NCBI GenBank assembly: GCA_027886175.1
Contig: JAJNNQ010000026.1
Span: 10,268,001 to 10,332,000 of the forward strand
From: Phylloscopus collybita
Lineage: Eukaryota; Chordata; Aves; Passeriformes; Phylloscopidae
Direction of reading: 5' to 3'
Length of the DNA stretch: 64,000 bases
A program made the translations under genes and the position numbers. Below, piece after piece: positions 25,248 through 37,554 of the stretch; position 1 is the stretch's first letter, and each line of letters opens with the position of its first letter. The notes beneath the pieces were generated by a model. It had not been told where the DNA came from and made no database searches. It saw only the letters and a list, made by a program, of their open reading frames with translations.

Positions 25248-28200
25248 AACACAAGGAAAGCAGAAAAAGCAAAGCATTGAATTCTCATCTCTCATCACAC
25301 ACTAGGAGGTAAATCCTGCCTCAGTGCTGGCCAGCCTGCCCTGAACTTTGGTAGATAATTCTGGTAGTGGCACTCTGCACAGCCTCATTTCCCTGCACAG
25401 AAAAATAAAGCTGCTGCTTTTTATGCAGCTTGGCAAACTTTATTGACAGGGCACCAGGGGAGAACAAACCACAGTTTTTATTAGCTCCCACCTTACAGCA
25501 GCCCAGGCCCATTCAGAGCTCTGCTAAGTCAACTAGAGGTCTTTTGATACCAAAGAGCTTTGAATCCAAGTGCCTGGAGAGAAATTATACATTGAATAAG
25601 AAAGAAATGAGGAGGGAGGATGAAAATAATTACTCCGTAAAAATGTGCTGCTTGTTCTATGACATTTTCAAGTAACTTTCTTCAGAGGGAGAAGTGAGCA
25701 TCTTGGTTTGTGGTCATTGTTTTGGTCAGCCTAGGCTCTTGAACTGAGAAACTCTAGGAACTAACTTTCAGGGAATTGTGAGTGTTATAATTTTATTAAT
25801 TGCTTTTACATGCGTTTCTTTTACATGTCTGTAAGCAAATGCAATTGAAAGTTGTGGTTTCTGTGGCATTCCTGAAAACAAATATTACTAACACTGATGA
25901 CAAAACCTTAACAGAATATAGTGGGGAGGAGTAACAGTTCTACAAACAATAATTCTTTTAGACTGATTTATACATTTCTGAAAATGTGTAAAAAATTATT
26001 ATTACAAGGATACTTTGAATGGAATGTTAGTGTTTATTGGATGGATATTACACCCTTTAAAATATATACTATAAATGTTTTGATGTTGTGGAGAAAGTTA
26101 ATAGACAGGAAATCACAGGGTTCTGTAGAACTTAAAACACTGCTATAAAAAGTACTTTAAAATCTACATAGGAACATGTTTCCCACTGACTTTCATCAGT
26201 GTGTCACAGATAGAAGATTTCTCAAAATACAACAAAGCCAATAAAAAAACCAGGAATTACTAGAGAATGCTGTGCCTAGAAAATATATGTTATGATATTT
26301 ATCATATATGGATACCTTATGAAAACATATTTGAATTGCTTTGTCTCCCATCCTCTCTCAGCTGCTTTCGCTGATTTTATGAGCCTGTCTGTGCTTTTTC
26401 ACAGTCAGAAAACAATGAAGGAAAACATCTTTCTTTTCTGATCTGTTGTCTTGTGAGAATTGTGGGTTAGTGAGCAGATACATGTTTCAGAAACAAAGCA
26501 GAAGATTGCCTAACAACAGCATGCTTTCTTTAGAAAAATCTGCGCTTCCTGATTTGTCTGCATCAGACATCAGAAATGTTGCAAAATAAGCCTTTTTTTC
26601 CTGATTCTACAGTATTTCTGCTTTCTAACTGCTGCATCATTATCACTTCCCCAAACCTGGTGTGGACAATATGTATACATTATAGAGATTTATATTAATG
26701 CATGAATACCTTTAATATTTGTCAAAAACAACTTCGGCACAGACAATTAGAAGCAAGTCTGAATAAATATTCAAGCAAGACTTGAGATATTAATAGACTA
26801 GAAGTGTCACTGACTTGAAACTTGGTAGGCATATGAATAAATTGTAACACTCAGAGACAGAAGAAACTACAGAAGAATTCCTTAAGAACAGGGACTGTCT
26901 TGTTTGTATGGTAGTCAGAATAGCTGAATATCACTTCTACTGGGAGTTTTAAGTGCTGCAGCAACATTGGTGAGAATAATAAAAAGAATAACAAAAAGTA
27001 TAATGTGGGCACACTAAATCCAACAGTACCATGCAGTGATATTCAGCAGTGTTCATTCTTCTTTCAAATGACAGTGCTTAGTAAATAAAGAAGCAAACTC
27101 TTCCTTTCTACTGCAAACAGGAGAAATAACCTCTTCAAATAGCTGAGAATAAGAATGTTATTATATCTTGGGATATTTTAGATATTCAATAATGAAAACA
27201 TCTCTGATATACAGAGAGTGGTTATTCAGTGAAAGAGAGAGTATTTTAACAGCAGATTGCTATTTGCCATCCAATAAGGCAACTGCTGTCAGTGGGAATT
27301 GCCAGGCATTGCAGTCTCCCTCTCCAGCCCCCTGCCTTGGTAGAAGGCAGGCACACAGCCAGTGTATCCCAAACCGTGGTCTGGCTGTCTTAAGCTGACA
27401 ACACAAACACAACATGGCTAGAGAGCTTCACTAACTGTGTCTTCAAAAAGGAACCACTTTGCAGCTCTTCATGCGGGGTGCTTCTGCACAAACTGCGTGA
27501 CAACCCTGTGCCCACATGTGCATCCTTTCAGATTCCTGTATTTAGCTCCAGTGAAGACTTCACTATTGAGCCTTTTTTCATTAAGATTAACAAAACAAGT
27601 CAGAGGCCCTGTTTTACACTACCATGAGCTATTTCTTATTCTGCTTTTCAGAGTGGAATTTTACTTGTACTCTTCTAAGAGGTACCTACCCTGCCTCCTC
27701 CCATTCTGCTGCTTCTCCATTCCTTCTCCTCTGCCTCCCTGGCATTAAGAGATGAACCATTTTCTAGGGTTAAACCTAACTGAGCTAAGAAAAAAAAAGA
27801 AGAGAAGGGGTGGGATCATTTTTCTGCTGACTGTGCTTCATGGATCAGCTCACCGTGTGGCCAAGCTGGGAGGAGAGTTGGTGTGAGGGAAGGAAGGGTG
27901 GGCACACAGCCAAGGGCCTTGGTTTGGAGAGAATGCTGGTTTGGTTCTGCAACCTGTCAACTCATCTGTAATGTGAAACTTCACCTCGGTTTGAATGAAG
28001 CTACTTGGTAAATTGTGCAGCAGTGTGACACAAGGAGGCAGAACTCAACTTTTGGAAAGAAAGAGATTGGCCTTTGAGGAAATTTCAAATACCTGCTATT
28101 TGGCACAGAAGAAATACAAACTCCTGTAGTTCTGATTTTTTCCAAGACTAAGGTTTAGTGAGCTGTTTTTGTCTCAAGAGTATTTTGTACTCTAGAAAAG

Positions 28201-29407
28201 AAACATCACCCATTATTGCTAAGGCAGCTTTAGTGTTGTTTTTCTTCCATTAAGTGATATCATTGTTTGAAAAAAAACAGATCTCTACGGTTCATAAATG
28301 CTATAAATCAAATTTTAAAAGCCACACAAATATTGCAGTATTTTCTAGAAATTTCAAAGCAGTAAATAGAGAACAATACTTGATATTCTGCATCGACACA
28401 TGTACAAGTGTAAAGAGTTATCGCTAGTTAGAACACAGTCACAAGTTATTCTGTTATTCTGTATTTGTCCATATTCCTCAGCTTGGCTTTTGCACCTTTT
28501 CTTCCTTTTAGGAACTGCTTTTCTTAGCTTTTAGGAACTGCTACTAGTTAGGATGTACAAGAGATTTAGTTGTTCAGAAGGAAGCTTGCTTTGCATGGGT
28601 GAAAATGCAGGTAACTTCTAATGCATATCAATGCAAAGAAACAGAATCCTTCTGCACTATTCCCAAGATCACTGTTGATGCCTTGAAATGTGATGGAGCA
28701 ATAAGGCAAACTGTACCTTTAAATGAAGTTTGAAAGGAGTCATCTCTTTATGTTGGAGCAGGAATATAACTGAGAAGTGTAGGATGTAGATATACTACCT
28801 TTTAAGAATAATTTCTGCTACTTTAGTGTGTGTGAAACTTTTAGGACAGGAAATCACCATCTTCCCCCAAGCTCTGTGTTTTGGTCTACTTGAGAACTTT
28901 AGAACAAAATCAGAACTAAAACACTATGTGCTTCCAAATTCAACAATATAAATTCTGGGTTTGAAGTCCAGTTTTAGTGTGAATACTTAGATTCAAGCCA
29001 TCTATTAAACAGATCAGCATGATCCAAACTCTTAATCCTGCACTTAGATTCAAGTTTTTTGAGTTTATATTTGGTATTATATTGGTATTATTATTTTTGA
29101 GTTTATACTTTTGCCTCTTTTCTCCCCCAATTTATCACAAAGGACAAAATAATTTGATTTCTGCATATGAGGGTTCATGCATCACTAATTCTCTTGTGCC
29201 TGCAAAACACAGTATTTCAAAGCAGTTTCCTACCTGTATCTTAAGCTGAACTGGAAGTAATCATAGATTGTAGCTGTAGAGAAAATGGGGAGCACTTAAT
29301 ATGTTAACAACAGACTTAATTTTGTTTGGTTTTTTGTTTGTTTTTTTAAGAAATCATTGTATAGCCCCAAGAAGAATATTCCTTGAACTCTGGATGGATG
29401 ACACTAG

Positions 29408-29458
29408 GCAAAAACAAAACAAAACACCAAAAAAACCAAAAAAACAAACCACAAAAAC
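29408..29458. repeat. CAAAA/CCAAAAAA low-complexity tract
   Basis: Purine-rich repeats of caaaa and ccaaaaaa over about 50 bases on the plus strand. Confidence 0.85.
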
Positions 29459-32043
29459 TTGCAAAAGCTATTATATTTTGGAATAATGAAAAATAATATG
29501 CTTATGCAGTTACTGAATATAATTCTATTGTGCAGGATCATAGAAGAATGAAAAAAACTTCAGCTCCACCTGAATTTAAACACTGCCAAATAGTACATCA
29601 CAACTAATTTATCCTGTGCTTCACTCACAACCAGTTAGCATCTCCTTTGTGCCTCATCACAGCACATACCTCGTTTGTATTTCCATCTACTTCGCTGAGA
29701 AAGGCACGTCTCACATTTTGAGAAACAACACTATGAAATAAGTGCACTCTTTCAATACACTTAGCTTAACTGTTTCCATTCTTCTTGGCCATATCAGAGT
29801 TCTCTGGCTTAGATTAATTTCCCCCATTGCATGTAGTATCTTGTAATCAAGTGTTTAACTTTTTTGGCCTGAGAATGAAATAAGAAAATGACCTATATCC
29901 CCATTCCAAATGTGTGGGTGGTGCAGGAAAAAAATACCTTTATTTTCACTGGGACATGCTTTGTTTGCCCCAGACCACTCTGTAATCAGCTTGTACATGA
30001 CAGATCTACACTTGCAGCTGCAGGATGTTCACTAAGCAAAGGCATGTTAGAAGTTGGTCTGGTGAGAGATATAATGACCTGAGTGAGTGCTCTAAAAGTG
30101 GTCTGAGCAAAATGGTTCTACTTCCTTACTTTGTTACTTTTTTTCCTTACTCTCTGTAAGGGAGAACCTTTCTGCATTGGTAACCCTGCAAAACTGTGCA
30201 GAATCTAAATTCAAAAAAAGGACTAGGGTGTTGAGGGTCAGTATTAAATAAAAGAAAATCTTAGCCAACAAAGCTGGTGCTGCCCTGTAGCCCACATAAG
30301 CAGGTAGGCCTCCTTGCAGGAGGAACACTGAAGTCAATGCCTTGGTGTGGAATGCTGTCTCCAGCTATTGGTCACAGAGGGAGACTGAGAAAACTCCCTT
30401 CACTATCCCTTGGGAGTTGCCTTGAATTAATAACTTGCAGTAAGCCAAGTTTGGTTACTTTTTAGGCTCATCTGACTGGTTACTGAGCTATGCAGTAGTG
30501 TGCGGGTTTCCTGTACTGTGTTTGGGAGTATGCTGTGTGAACTGGGAAAAATGGCAGGGGGCCAGCTCCTCTAAAAAAATGCTTGCTATCTGTAGTAACT
30601 TCCTTTTATAAAGGAGTGGAAGTTCTGATGGGAAATCAGTCTTTGCTCAAAATACTTTATGTAGCTCATATAAAAGAGCCCTTAGGACACCTCATCTTGG
30701 CTTTAATGGAGATGGAAGATGAGATTTTTTTTTTTTTTCTTCCAAGCAAGTTCTTCTAATTATTCAACTAGGGTGTCCTGCTTCAACTTGTGCTCTTTAC
30801 TCCTGCCCTAATTACTTCAGAATTATTTTCTGTGCAGTGTAGGATCTTGCAAATATCTTTACAGTCTGGTATCAAGCCAGAGTATACTCCAGTATCTTGC
30901 ACAGTCACCTGGAATGCAAAGGAGAGATTTTAACATGGATTTTTCAAATCCATGGGAAAGTGACCTGACCACTAGATTACTATGTAAATGTATGAAGAAG
31001 CAGCATTGTGAACTGCTTCTTTCTCTGTCCTGCTTTAAAAAGAAAGTGTCATCACAGTAACATTCGCTCAGGATCCTGCTCCTACAGATTCACATTTAAT
31101 GTGTATTTGACAGTGCATTCTGACTGTGAAAAGGATTTCAACAAGTACATGAAAAATGACTCTGCTTTGCCAGTTAATGAAATCAAGAATTTATCAAAGA
31201 AATGTGCAGATCTGGGATGCCTGGATTAAAACCATAATGAATTTTTGGAAAACGTCCTTGTATAATGCATTTTAGAAGGCCAAAGGAAAATGAAGATTGT
31301 CTAGAGACTTCCAATTCTCACTAAATTAAAACACATAAACATTCCTCCTTAACACCCATAACGATTGTTACAAATTAGAGGTCATTTCACCTTTGAGATT
31401 GGCTGTGATTAAAAAAAAACAAAACACAACACTTAACCAATTCATGCATCTAGGGATTATAGCTAAATATCCATGGATATTTGTGCAATTTGGCTTATGC
31501 TTTATCCAATATGCATTGCTTAGGGATTTGACTAGAACAAGAAGAAAACTAGAAGTAAGGGTAAGTTATGGACCAAAATTCTTGATTATTAACTGGACAA
31601 TTACTAAGTGGCTAAACAATAATATTAGTTTTACATTAAGAGTGAAAGAAAAAATAAAATTTACACAATAACCAATCTTGGTCCCACTGGAATACAGTGT
31701 CTCTAGCAGCTAAGGTTACTGTGTGTCTAGGCTTCCCTTCACACATCCCCTTTTTAACATACAAAAAAGAAAACCAGTCTGGGAAGAAAAATAGGATTGT
31801 GTAATTTCTAGATGAAAAGAACAGAACATAAATGCTGGAAGTCATTTACTGGACATGAGCACATACACAGTATATGCAAATGTTACAGAAACTTAGCAGC
31901 TGTATTTGCAATTAGGATTCAACTGTACACTGAGGCACAGCCTTGCCCCCTTTGTCCCTTGCTTTTAGAAGTGGCAGTAGCATTGACTAAAGAGCCACAT
32001 CTTCCTTCATCTTGCCAAGTAAGAACTCTGAGAAGCACAAATG

Positions 32044-32333
32044 GGATCTTGTAGGAGAAAGGATTAAAAGAAACCTTGCTCCTGATGAGCTATAGCTGTA
32101 CTAATTACCAAAGAGCAGGAACAGCCTTGCCCTTAATGGGTCACAGCTATGTCCAGTGAGGATGGGTGTTATAAAAGAGGGCGTTAGCTGGTCGAGAAAA
32201 AGGCAGAGACAAGGGGAGGTGTAGAGAAGGTAGAGAATTTTTTGTTGGCCCTACTGTGAGGCATTAGAGCCTGTGGTCAGAGTCTGTGAGTAGTTGGAGT
32301 CTGCTGGCAGTGCTATCTACTGCAACAGGATCT
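32044..32333. mobile_element. Solo LTR (278 bp) with 6-bp TSD GGATCT
   Basis: A solitary long terminal repeat of an endogenous retrovirus-like element. The LTR proper runs from 32050 (TGTAGGAG) to 32327 (TGCAACA), giving the standard TG...CA termini. It is bounded by identical hexamers, GGATCT, at 32044-32049 and 32328-32333. A TATA-like ttataaaagag at about 32171-32181 fits a U3 promoter, which orients the LTR on the plus strand. Several blocks are shared with the LTR at 41.2 kb: ctcctgat, aacagccttgccct, cacagctatg and gttggagtctgct. No internal retroviral sequence flanks it, as expected after recombination between two LTRs. The 6-bp duplication is typical of beta- and alpharetrovirus-like integrases; family assignment is inference. 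Confidence 0.88.
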
Positions 32334-33115
32334 TGTTATCTGTTTTTAATCCAATCCACACTGCTTTTACTTTTCCAGTTTAAAGACAAAAGTTTAAAAC
32401 CCCAGAAACAGATAGGAACAGCCTGAAGAAAAGTGATCAGAGAATCACAGGCATCTCCATACACACACATGTACACACTCTGTTTGCATGCTTACTGCTT
32501 ATTTAAAAGGAGAGTCCCAGTGATAGGCAAAGCACGTCTTGTGGGATCTTTTGTCTAGATGTGGTAGGCAGTAGGACTTCCACATTTTAAAAGAAGAATG
32601 GAGCATACAGTTAGAACCATCTTGCTAGAGATGTAGAGAAATCACAGACACAGACATCTGCCTGGCCTATGTTTGTATGTTCATTGGAAAAAGGACCATA
32701 ACTGTCGTCAGGGAAGACACATCTCCTCTTAACTGTGATCAAGCTGCAACACGGTTGGTAAGAAAAGAACTAAAGAAAACTTCTTCCTGCAGGTGGGTGA
32801 AGAAAGGAGGCAAGGTAAATTCAATGTGTAAGAATTCAAATGCATTCTGAAAAGAAAAAAGGAAAAATAAATCACAAAAGGAAGAAATTAGGTTGCAAGG
32901 GAAGTCTAAATTGCTAAAGTGGCTCTTCAGAACCCACCTACAAATTACCCCTGAGCAAGCAGGGGCAGCCTCAGTCAGTTTGTCAGGGGACAGGATATTA
33001 CAGGGACCATGCAGATACTGCTGAAACAGAGGTCTTCAGCTCAGAGAAGCAGACATATGCTTATGGCATGAAGGCACATATGGACAGTCTCTTGAAAGAA
33101 ATTGAAGCATTTCTT
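32334..33115. other. Unique sequence, no gene
   Basis: No gene or recognised repeat. A short ACACACAC run occurs near 32460. Otherwise the composition is ordinary AT-rich DNA. Confidence 0.6.
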
Positions 33116-33245
33116 AGCAGACAGGATCCCTGATGCATCCAGTCTGGCATCTTGCCTCTGGCAATAAATCATACTCAGCATTTCAGAAACAGCTTCCAAA
33201 ATCCTATAGTCTATCTGCCCATTTATGCAATGTGAAATATAAGTA
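33115..33245 (+). mobile_element. Possible ancient amniote retroposon fragment
   Basis: The stretch catccagtctggcatcttgc..ctctggca..catttcagaaacagc..aaaatcctatagtctatctgcccattt..gcaatgtgaaata follows the block order I recall for an old amniote repeat (patterns catccagtccagcatcctgcctctggcagt, gatgcttcagaa and atagtgaatctgcccattt). The copy is short and diverged. The resemblance is from memory of the family; it could instead be unique sequence. Confidence 0.4.
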
Positions 33246-36200
33246 AGCAGGAGTAAAATTCCTTTGTGATCTTTTTGTCAATCATTCACTGTGGATCATT
33301 AGATCTATTAGATTTATAGATCTTATCTTAGCATGAATAATCACTGATGTTGTTACTGGCAATAAAATTAGTCCACAGTTGAAAAAATCATGTTATTGCA
33401 GTTAAGGCTGACCAAGTGGTCCAAGATTTCTTTTTATTGACTCTATTTGTATCTGATATAAAAGAAAAATGCTTGTGTAATTTAAAAACAAAAATAATGA
33501 CAGCTAGGGAAAAGTCACTTAAAGAAGAATTGCTTTTATCTCAGGTTATAGTCTAGTTAATATGAGCCCAAATGTTGTATGCAGCGGATCCACTGAAGAA
33601 ACATTTGATCAAACATCACTTCTTTTCATCTGTAAAATGATGCAGGTAAAAAAAAAAAAGTGCTGGATCAACTTTTTACATCACTCATAATTATCATACA
33701 TTAATCCTTTTGAATTAAGACTTTCAGCTGATCCACTGTTATACACGTTACAAAGCAGAAAAACTATGGGGAAGGTAACAAATTACAAGGTCAAAATAAA
33801 GCCTAAAATTTTTCTGGAAGAGGCTCTTTGCAACTCACACAAACAAAACCTCCTGCTGTAAATAGATACATTATCTGTAAATAAAATATGCATCAATTAC
33901 CACTCTGTAATGACAAAGTTCCTCTTTTGTGTTGCTGTTCCTGAGAGAAAATTGCTGATTTGTTTTTCTACATGTGATGCAAAAGCCAGACACTACTCTT
34001 TCTAATTTACTTACATTTCCAGTGGGAAAAGAGGCCATTCACTAATTCTATTGCACCAGTGTGCTACACATGTAATATCCACATCACAGACACAATAATC
34101 CACATGGCAAACCGAGTGAATACATCCAAAGTGTCCTCAGTGCCTCCAGAAATTCACGGAACTACTGAAAAGACGTTGTATTGTGGAAAACACTATATAA
34201 TGCACAGTACTGTGTATTTATTTTGTGCAATTAAGGTGGGTAACCAGCAATTCCCTAGTCAAATAGAAAATTCAAGTTTTCCAGAAAAATATAACCTGAG
34301 GAATTTCATGTCAGCCAACAATAAGAACTTTTGTTTTGGCCCTTTTTCTTGTCTCACTCCTACATAGTGTAGGCTGGTTTTAAATGAAAATGAAAGATAC
34401 TTCAAAACCTGTACTTGTTAAATTGTACATTGAAAATAAGAATGTCAGCATTTTCTAACTAAAACTGCTTGTTACCCTGTCAGATTTCAACACACTTAAT
34501 GACCTTATTTTCTTTTTCTCTTACTGTTAAAATTACCTATTAATTTGTCTTTCAAATGTTATTCCAAACCAAAATTTTATTTTCAATTATATTTTTTTTT
34601 GTTTAGCCCCAGAATTGCCTAACTATGCAAATGAAACACAATTCTTCAAGTCAGGTTTTCCCACATGTGAAACAGGAAATTTCTTGCAACAAAAATTACA
34701 TATTTGTACTTTAAGGTACATGTATTTTGTTTTAATTGTTACTGACCACTTGGAAAAAAATACTTAATTAGAGAATATTGGAATTGGTGTGAGTGAACTT
34801 GAGGAAAAGAATATTACTGCATCAAATCAAACAGACTTTAATAGCATTCTATTGATGCAGTGGCAGGGGAATCAAATCCTTTTACAAATTAATCCCATTT
34901 TGCATTTTTTGTATAGAAATTTTCTTCTCTTTAGACATATTTATAACCCTTGTTTGGTACACCTATGTCAGCAATATTTTATGCTGGCAAGGTGGCAGAA
35001 GGATGTGGCAGGTTGGGCAAGAAAAGCGAAATTTTATAAAAATCCAAATTGTCTTCATCTATATGTTTAAAGAGATTTGGAATATGGATCTGACCTGACT
35101 GCTCATGCATCTTCTGTGATCTCAGAATAATTAAGAAACCCTGAACAAATAGGAATCCTTTGATTAGCAGGGACATACTAATATTTCATCTTTGACAACT
35201 GGGATGAAATAAAATCCCTTGTCCAGCATAACCAGTTTGTGGGAGTTGATTCCACAGACTCCAGAATATCCATCCTGTCTATCCACCAGAAATGTTGTAG
35301 CCTGTATTCTGTTCCAGTTCTATAGCAACAGATATGGCCTGTTTATGGCAGGACATGAGGGAATATGAAGTTTGACAACAAAATTCTAGAAAACTGAAAG
35401 GTAAAGGAGAGGACACAGAAACTGAAAGTGCCTCTGTTGATTTAATATTGAAGAGCAACATGCAGTCAGAACATGTTGTTCAAATGCAGCATTCGGGTGA
35501 GGCATTTAACATTCTTTGCAAAGGGTCTGGGGAGGAGAAACCCTTTTCAGAATAAAAGTATGACAGTTAACTATTCTCTCTGCTAGGCTTTTTTTTTGCT
35601 TTAAAAAAATAGTTATATCTTGGATATTTTAGTTTGGGAAGATTTTCCGTATGATTTATAGGAGCTGAAGAACTCAATACAAGTTGTGGTGAATTGGATT
35701 CTTCAATCTATCAATGCTGCTACCTGTGACCATGGCAGAACTCCCTTAGTTCTCAGTGCAGTGTACTACTTTGTTGCATCTGTAATTTCATAACTTGAAA
35801 TGTGCAGGTGTACTTTATGCATCCAGAAAATTGCTCTGCACATCACAGAACGTGTGGCCTGATCTCTCATATTGTAAGATTGCCCAGCAAGGTAAGTGAA
35901 AAATTAACAGTTTGGGAAAAAAACTAGGTAGTGTCTCTTCACTGCTCTAATCATAACAGAGAAAAAGGTTTGCAATCTACTACCCTTTTTTTCCAGTCTC
36001 TGAACTTGTACCTTTATGCTCATCAGTCCCCAAAGTTCACTGAAACAGTGGTGCTTGTGCTGATTTCATTTGATTCCTTCTGCAAGATTACCTTAGAACA
36101 TCTGGTAAAAATTAGATAGATTAGTTGCAGTTCTGTTTTCAGTTAATTATTTGAAGCCTCTGCTCTCACTTGTCTATTGCAGAGGAAAGGCATAAATTTC

Positions 36201-37523
36201 TGACAGGAATAGAGGTCCTAGCTGGGGATTGTGCAGGCAGTGTCAAACCTAATAAGAATTCAAGGACTCCAGGTCCGTAATTTGGGATGATGTTAGTGCT
36301 GCTGCTACACCTCAGCTGTGAACACTGCTTGTCCAATAAAGAGAAGCTTTCTAAACCAAAGAAATGTGTCACACACTTGCAGTTTTAATGGAAATTAAAT
36401 CAGCCTGACCACAACTACATTTTCTCTGTATTATGCTACGCAAAATTATTTGGTGGTCTATAAAGACAGCAATGGACTACTTAAAATGCTCAGGCATGAA
36501 TAGCTTCCTGAGCTAAAATAGGTTTTTAACTCATCAGGGCTGTAATTTTTCCTCTTAGTATGCGACAGCTGCTAGCTACAGTAGGGCTGCTTTAGCAGAG
36601 CAAATAGAAAAGTAAACATGCTATTTTCTTTGACACCTTGTAGCCATCAGGCTGTACCCAATAGGGATGGGCAGACATTACTGTCACTGCGTCTAATGAA
36701 CAATTAGAATCATGAATCAAAATCTGTGGCCAGGGCTGCCACCTGCACGGTCCTTTCACACTTCTGAGACTGTGCTACACCTGACTTCATGTAAGGACAG
36801 GACATCACTGCTTTTTGGCAGTTAACAAAAATTAATATCAAGAGTGGCAAGAAAAGCTTTAAATACCCAGCCTGCCTGGAAGTCAGGTGTTTTGAATGAG
36901 GATACGACACTGACGATGAATGAAAGTGTTACCTCCAGCAAAGCCTTTTGTCACCCCCTGTGTTGTAGACCTTAAGGTAGGAGCTGTCAGGAGCTCCTGG
37001 TGCACACAGAGGGCAGCCCGTCTTTCAGAAGAGACTGCTCCTTCAGAGTACTGTGGGCAGCACTTTCTGCCCCAATAACTTTTAGGTTTCACTTAATTCT
37101 GTCGTCCTTGTCACTTGGGACTTCAGCTGACTGCGGTCAGACTCCCTTTCTGACATTCAACTGCTAGGCTTAATGTATGCCTGTGTATATATATTTTCAT
37201 ACACACACACACAAAAATACATAACAGTGATGTTCAATAGCCCTATATTTAAGATGCAGTTTCTGAGGATATGTATACAAAACATGATATATTAGGTCTC
37301 ACAGTTGCTTTCCTCAATTTTCACCTAATGAAGAAAGCTTTGTTTATGCTTTCAGCTATAAACTGTCTGTTGCCAAAACTGCCTGTGTTTGCACAGAGCC
37401 TGAAATCAGAAGTGAGTTCTGCTCACCTCCTCCAGATGTCCTTCACCCCTGAATGTACCTTGAGAAAGAGAAAAGTGTAGCCATAACAGAAAAAAATCAT
37501 TATTTTCTTTGTATTCAAGCTGA

Positions 37524-37554
37524 AGGAAAAAAAAAGAAAAAAGAAAAAGAAAAA
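37524..37554. repeat. A-rich (GAAAA) low-complexity tract
   Basis: Runs of A broken by single G residues, about 31 bases, purine-only on the plus strand. Confidence 0.85.

Larger units (their letters stand above)
24206..32043. other. Unique AT-rich sequence with simple repeats, no gene
   Basis: No supported gene. Open frames reach about 100 codons (for example 27437-27748 plus) but are rich in Phe, Leu, Ser and Cys and lack domains. Simple sequence includes a T-rich tract (25211-25247), a CAAAA-type tract (29408-29458) and T14 near 30727. A 15-mer, cttttaggaactgct, occurs at 28505-28519 and 28528-28542. A 14-mer, tttttgagtttata, occurs at 29056 and 29094. Confidence 0.65.

Noticed and set aside
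28448..28463. ttattctgttattctgt as a CR1 3' tail
   Set aside because: No CR1 sequence precedes it on either strand; too short alone.
31915..31940. acactgaggcacag as a third MIR fragment
   Set aside because: Only one short block matches; the neighbouring core blocks are missing.
34625..34632. Octamer ATGCAAAT as a regulatory site
   Set aside because: An 8-mer is expected a few times by chance in AT-rich DNA of this length, and no partner motif is nearby.
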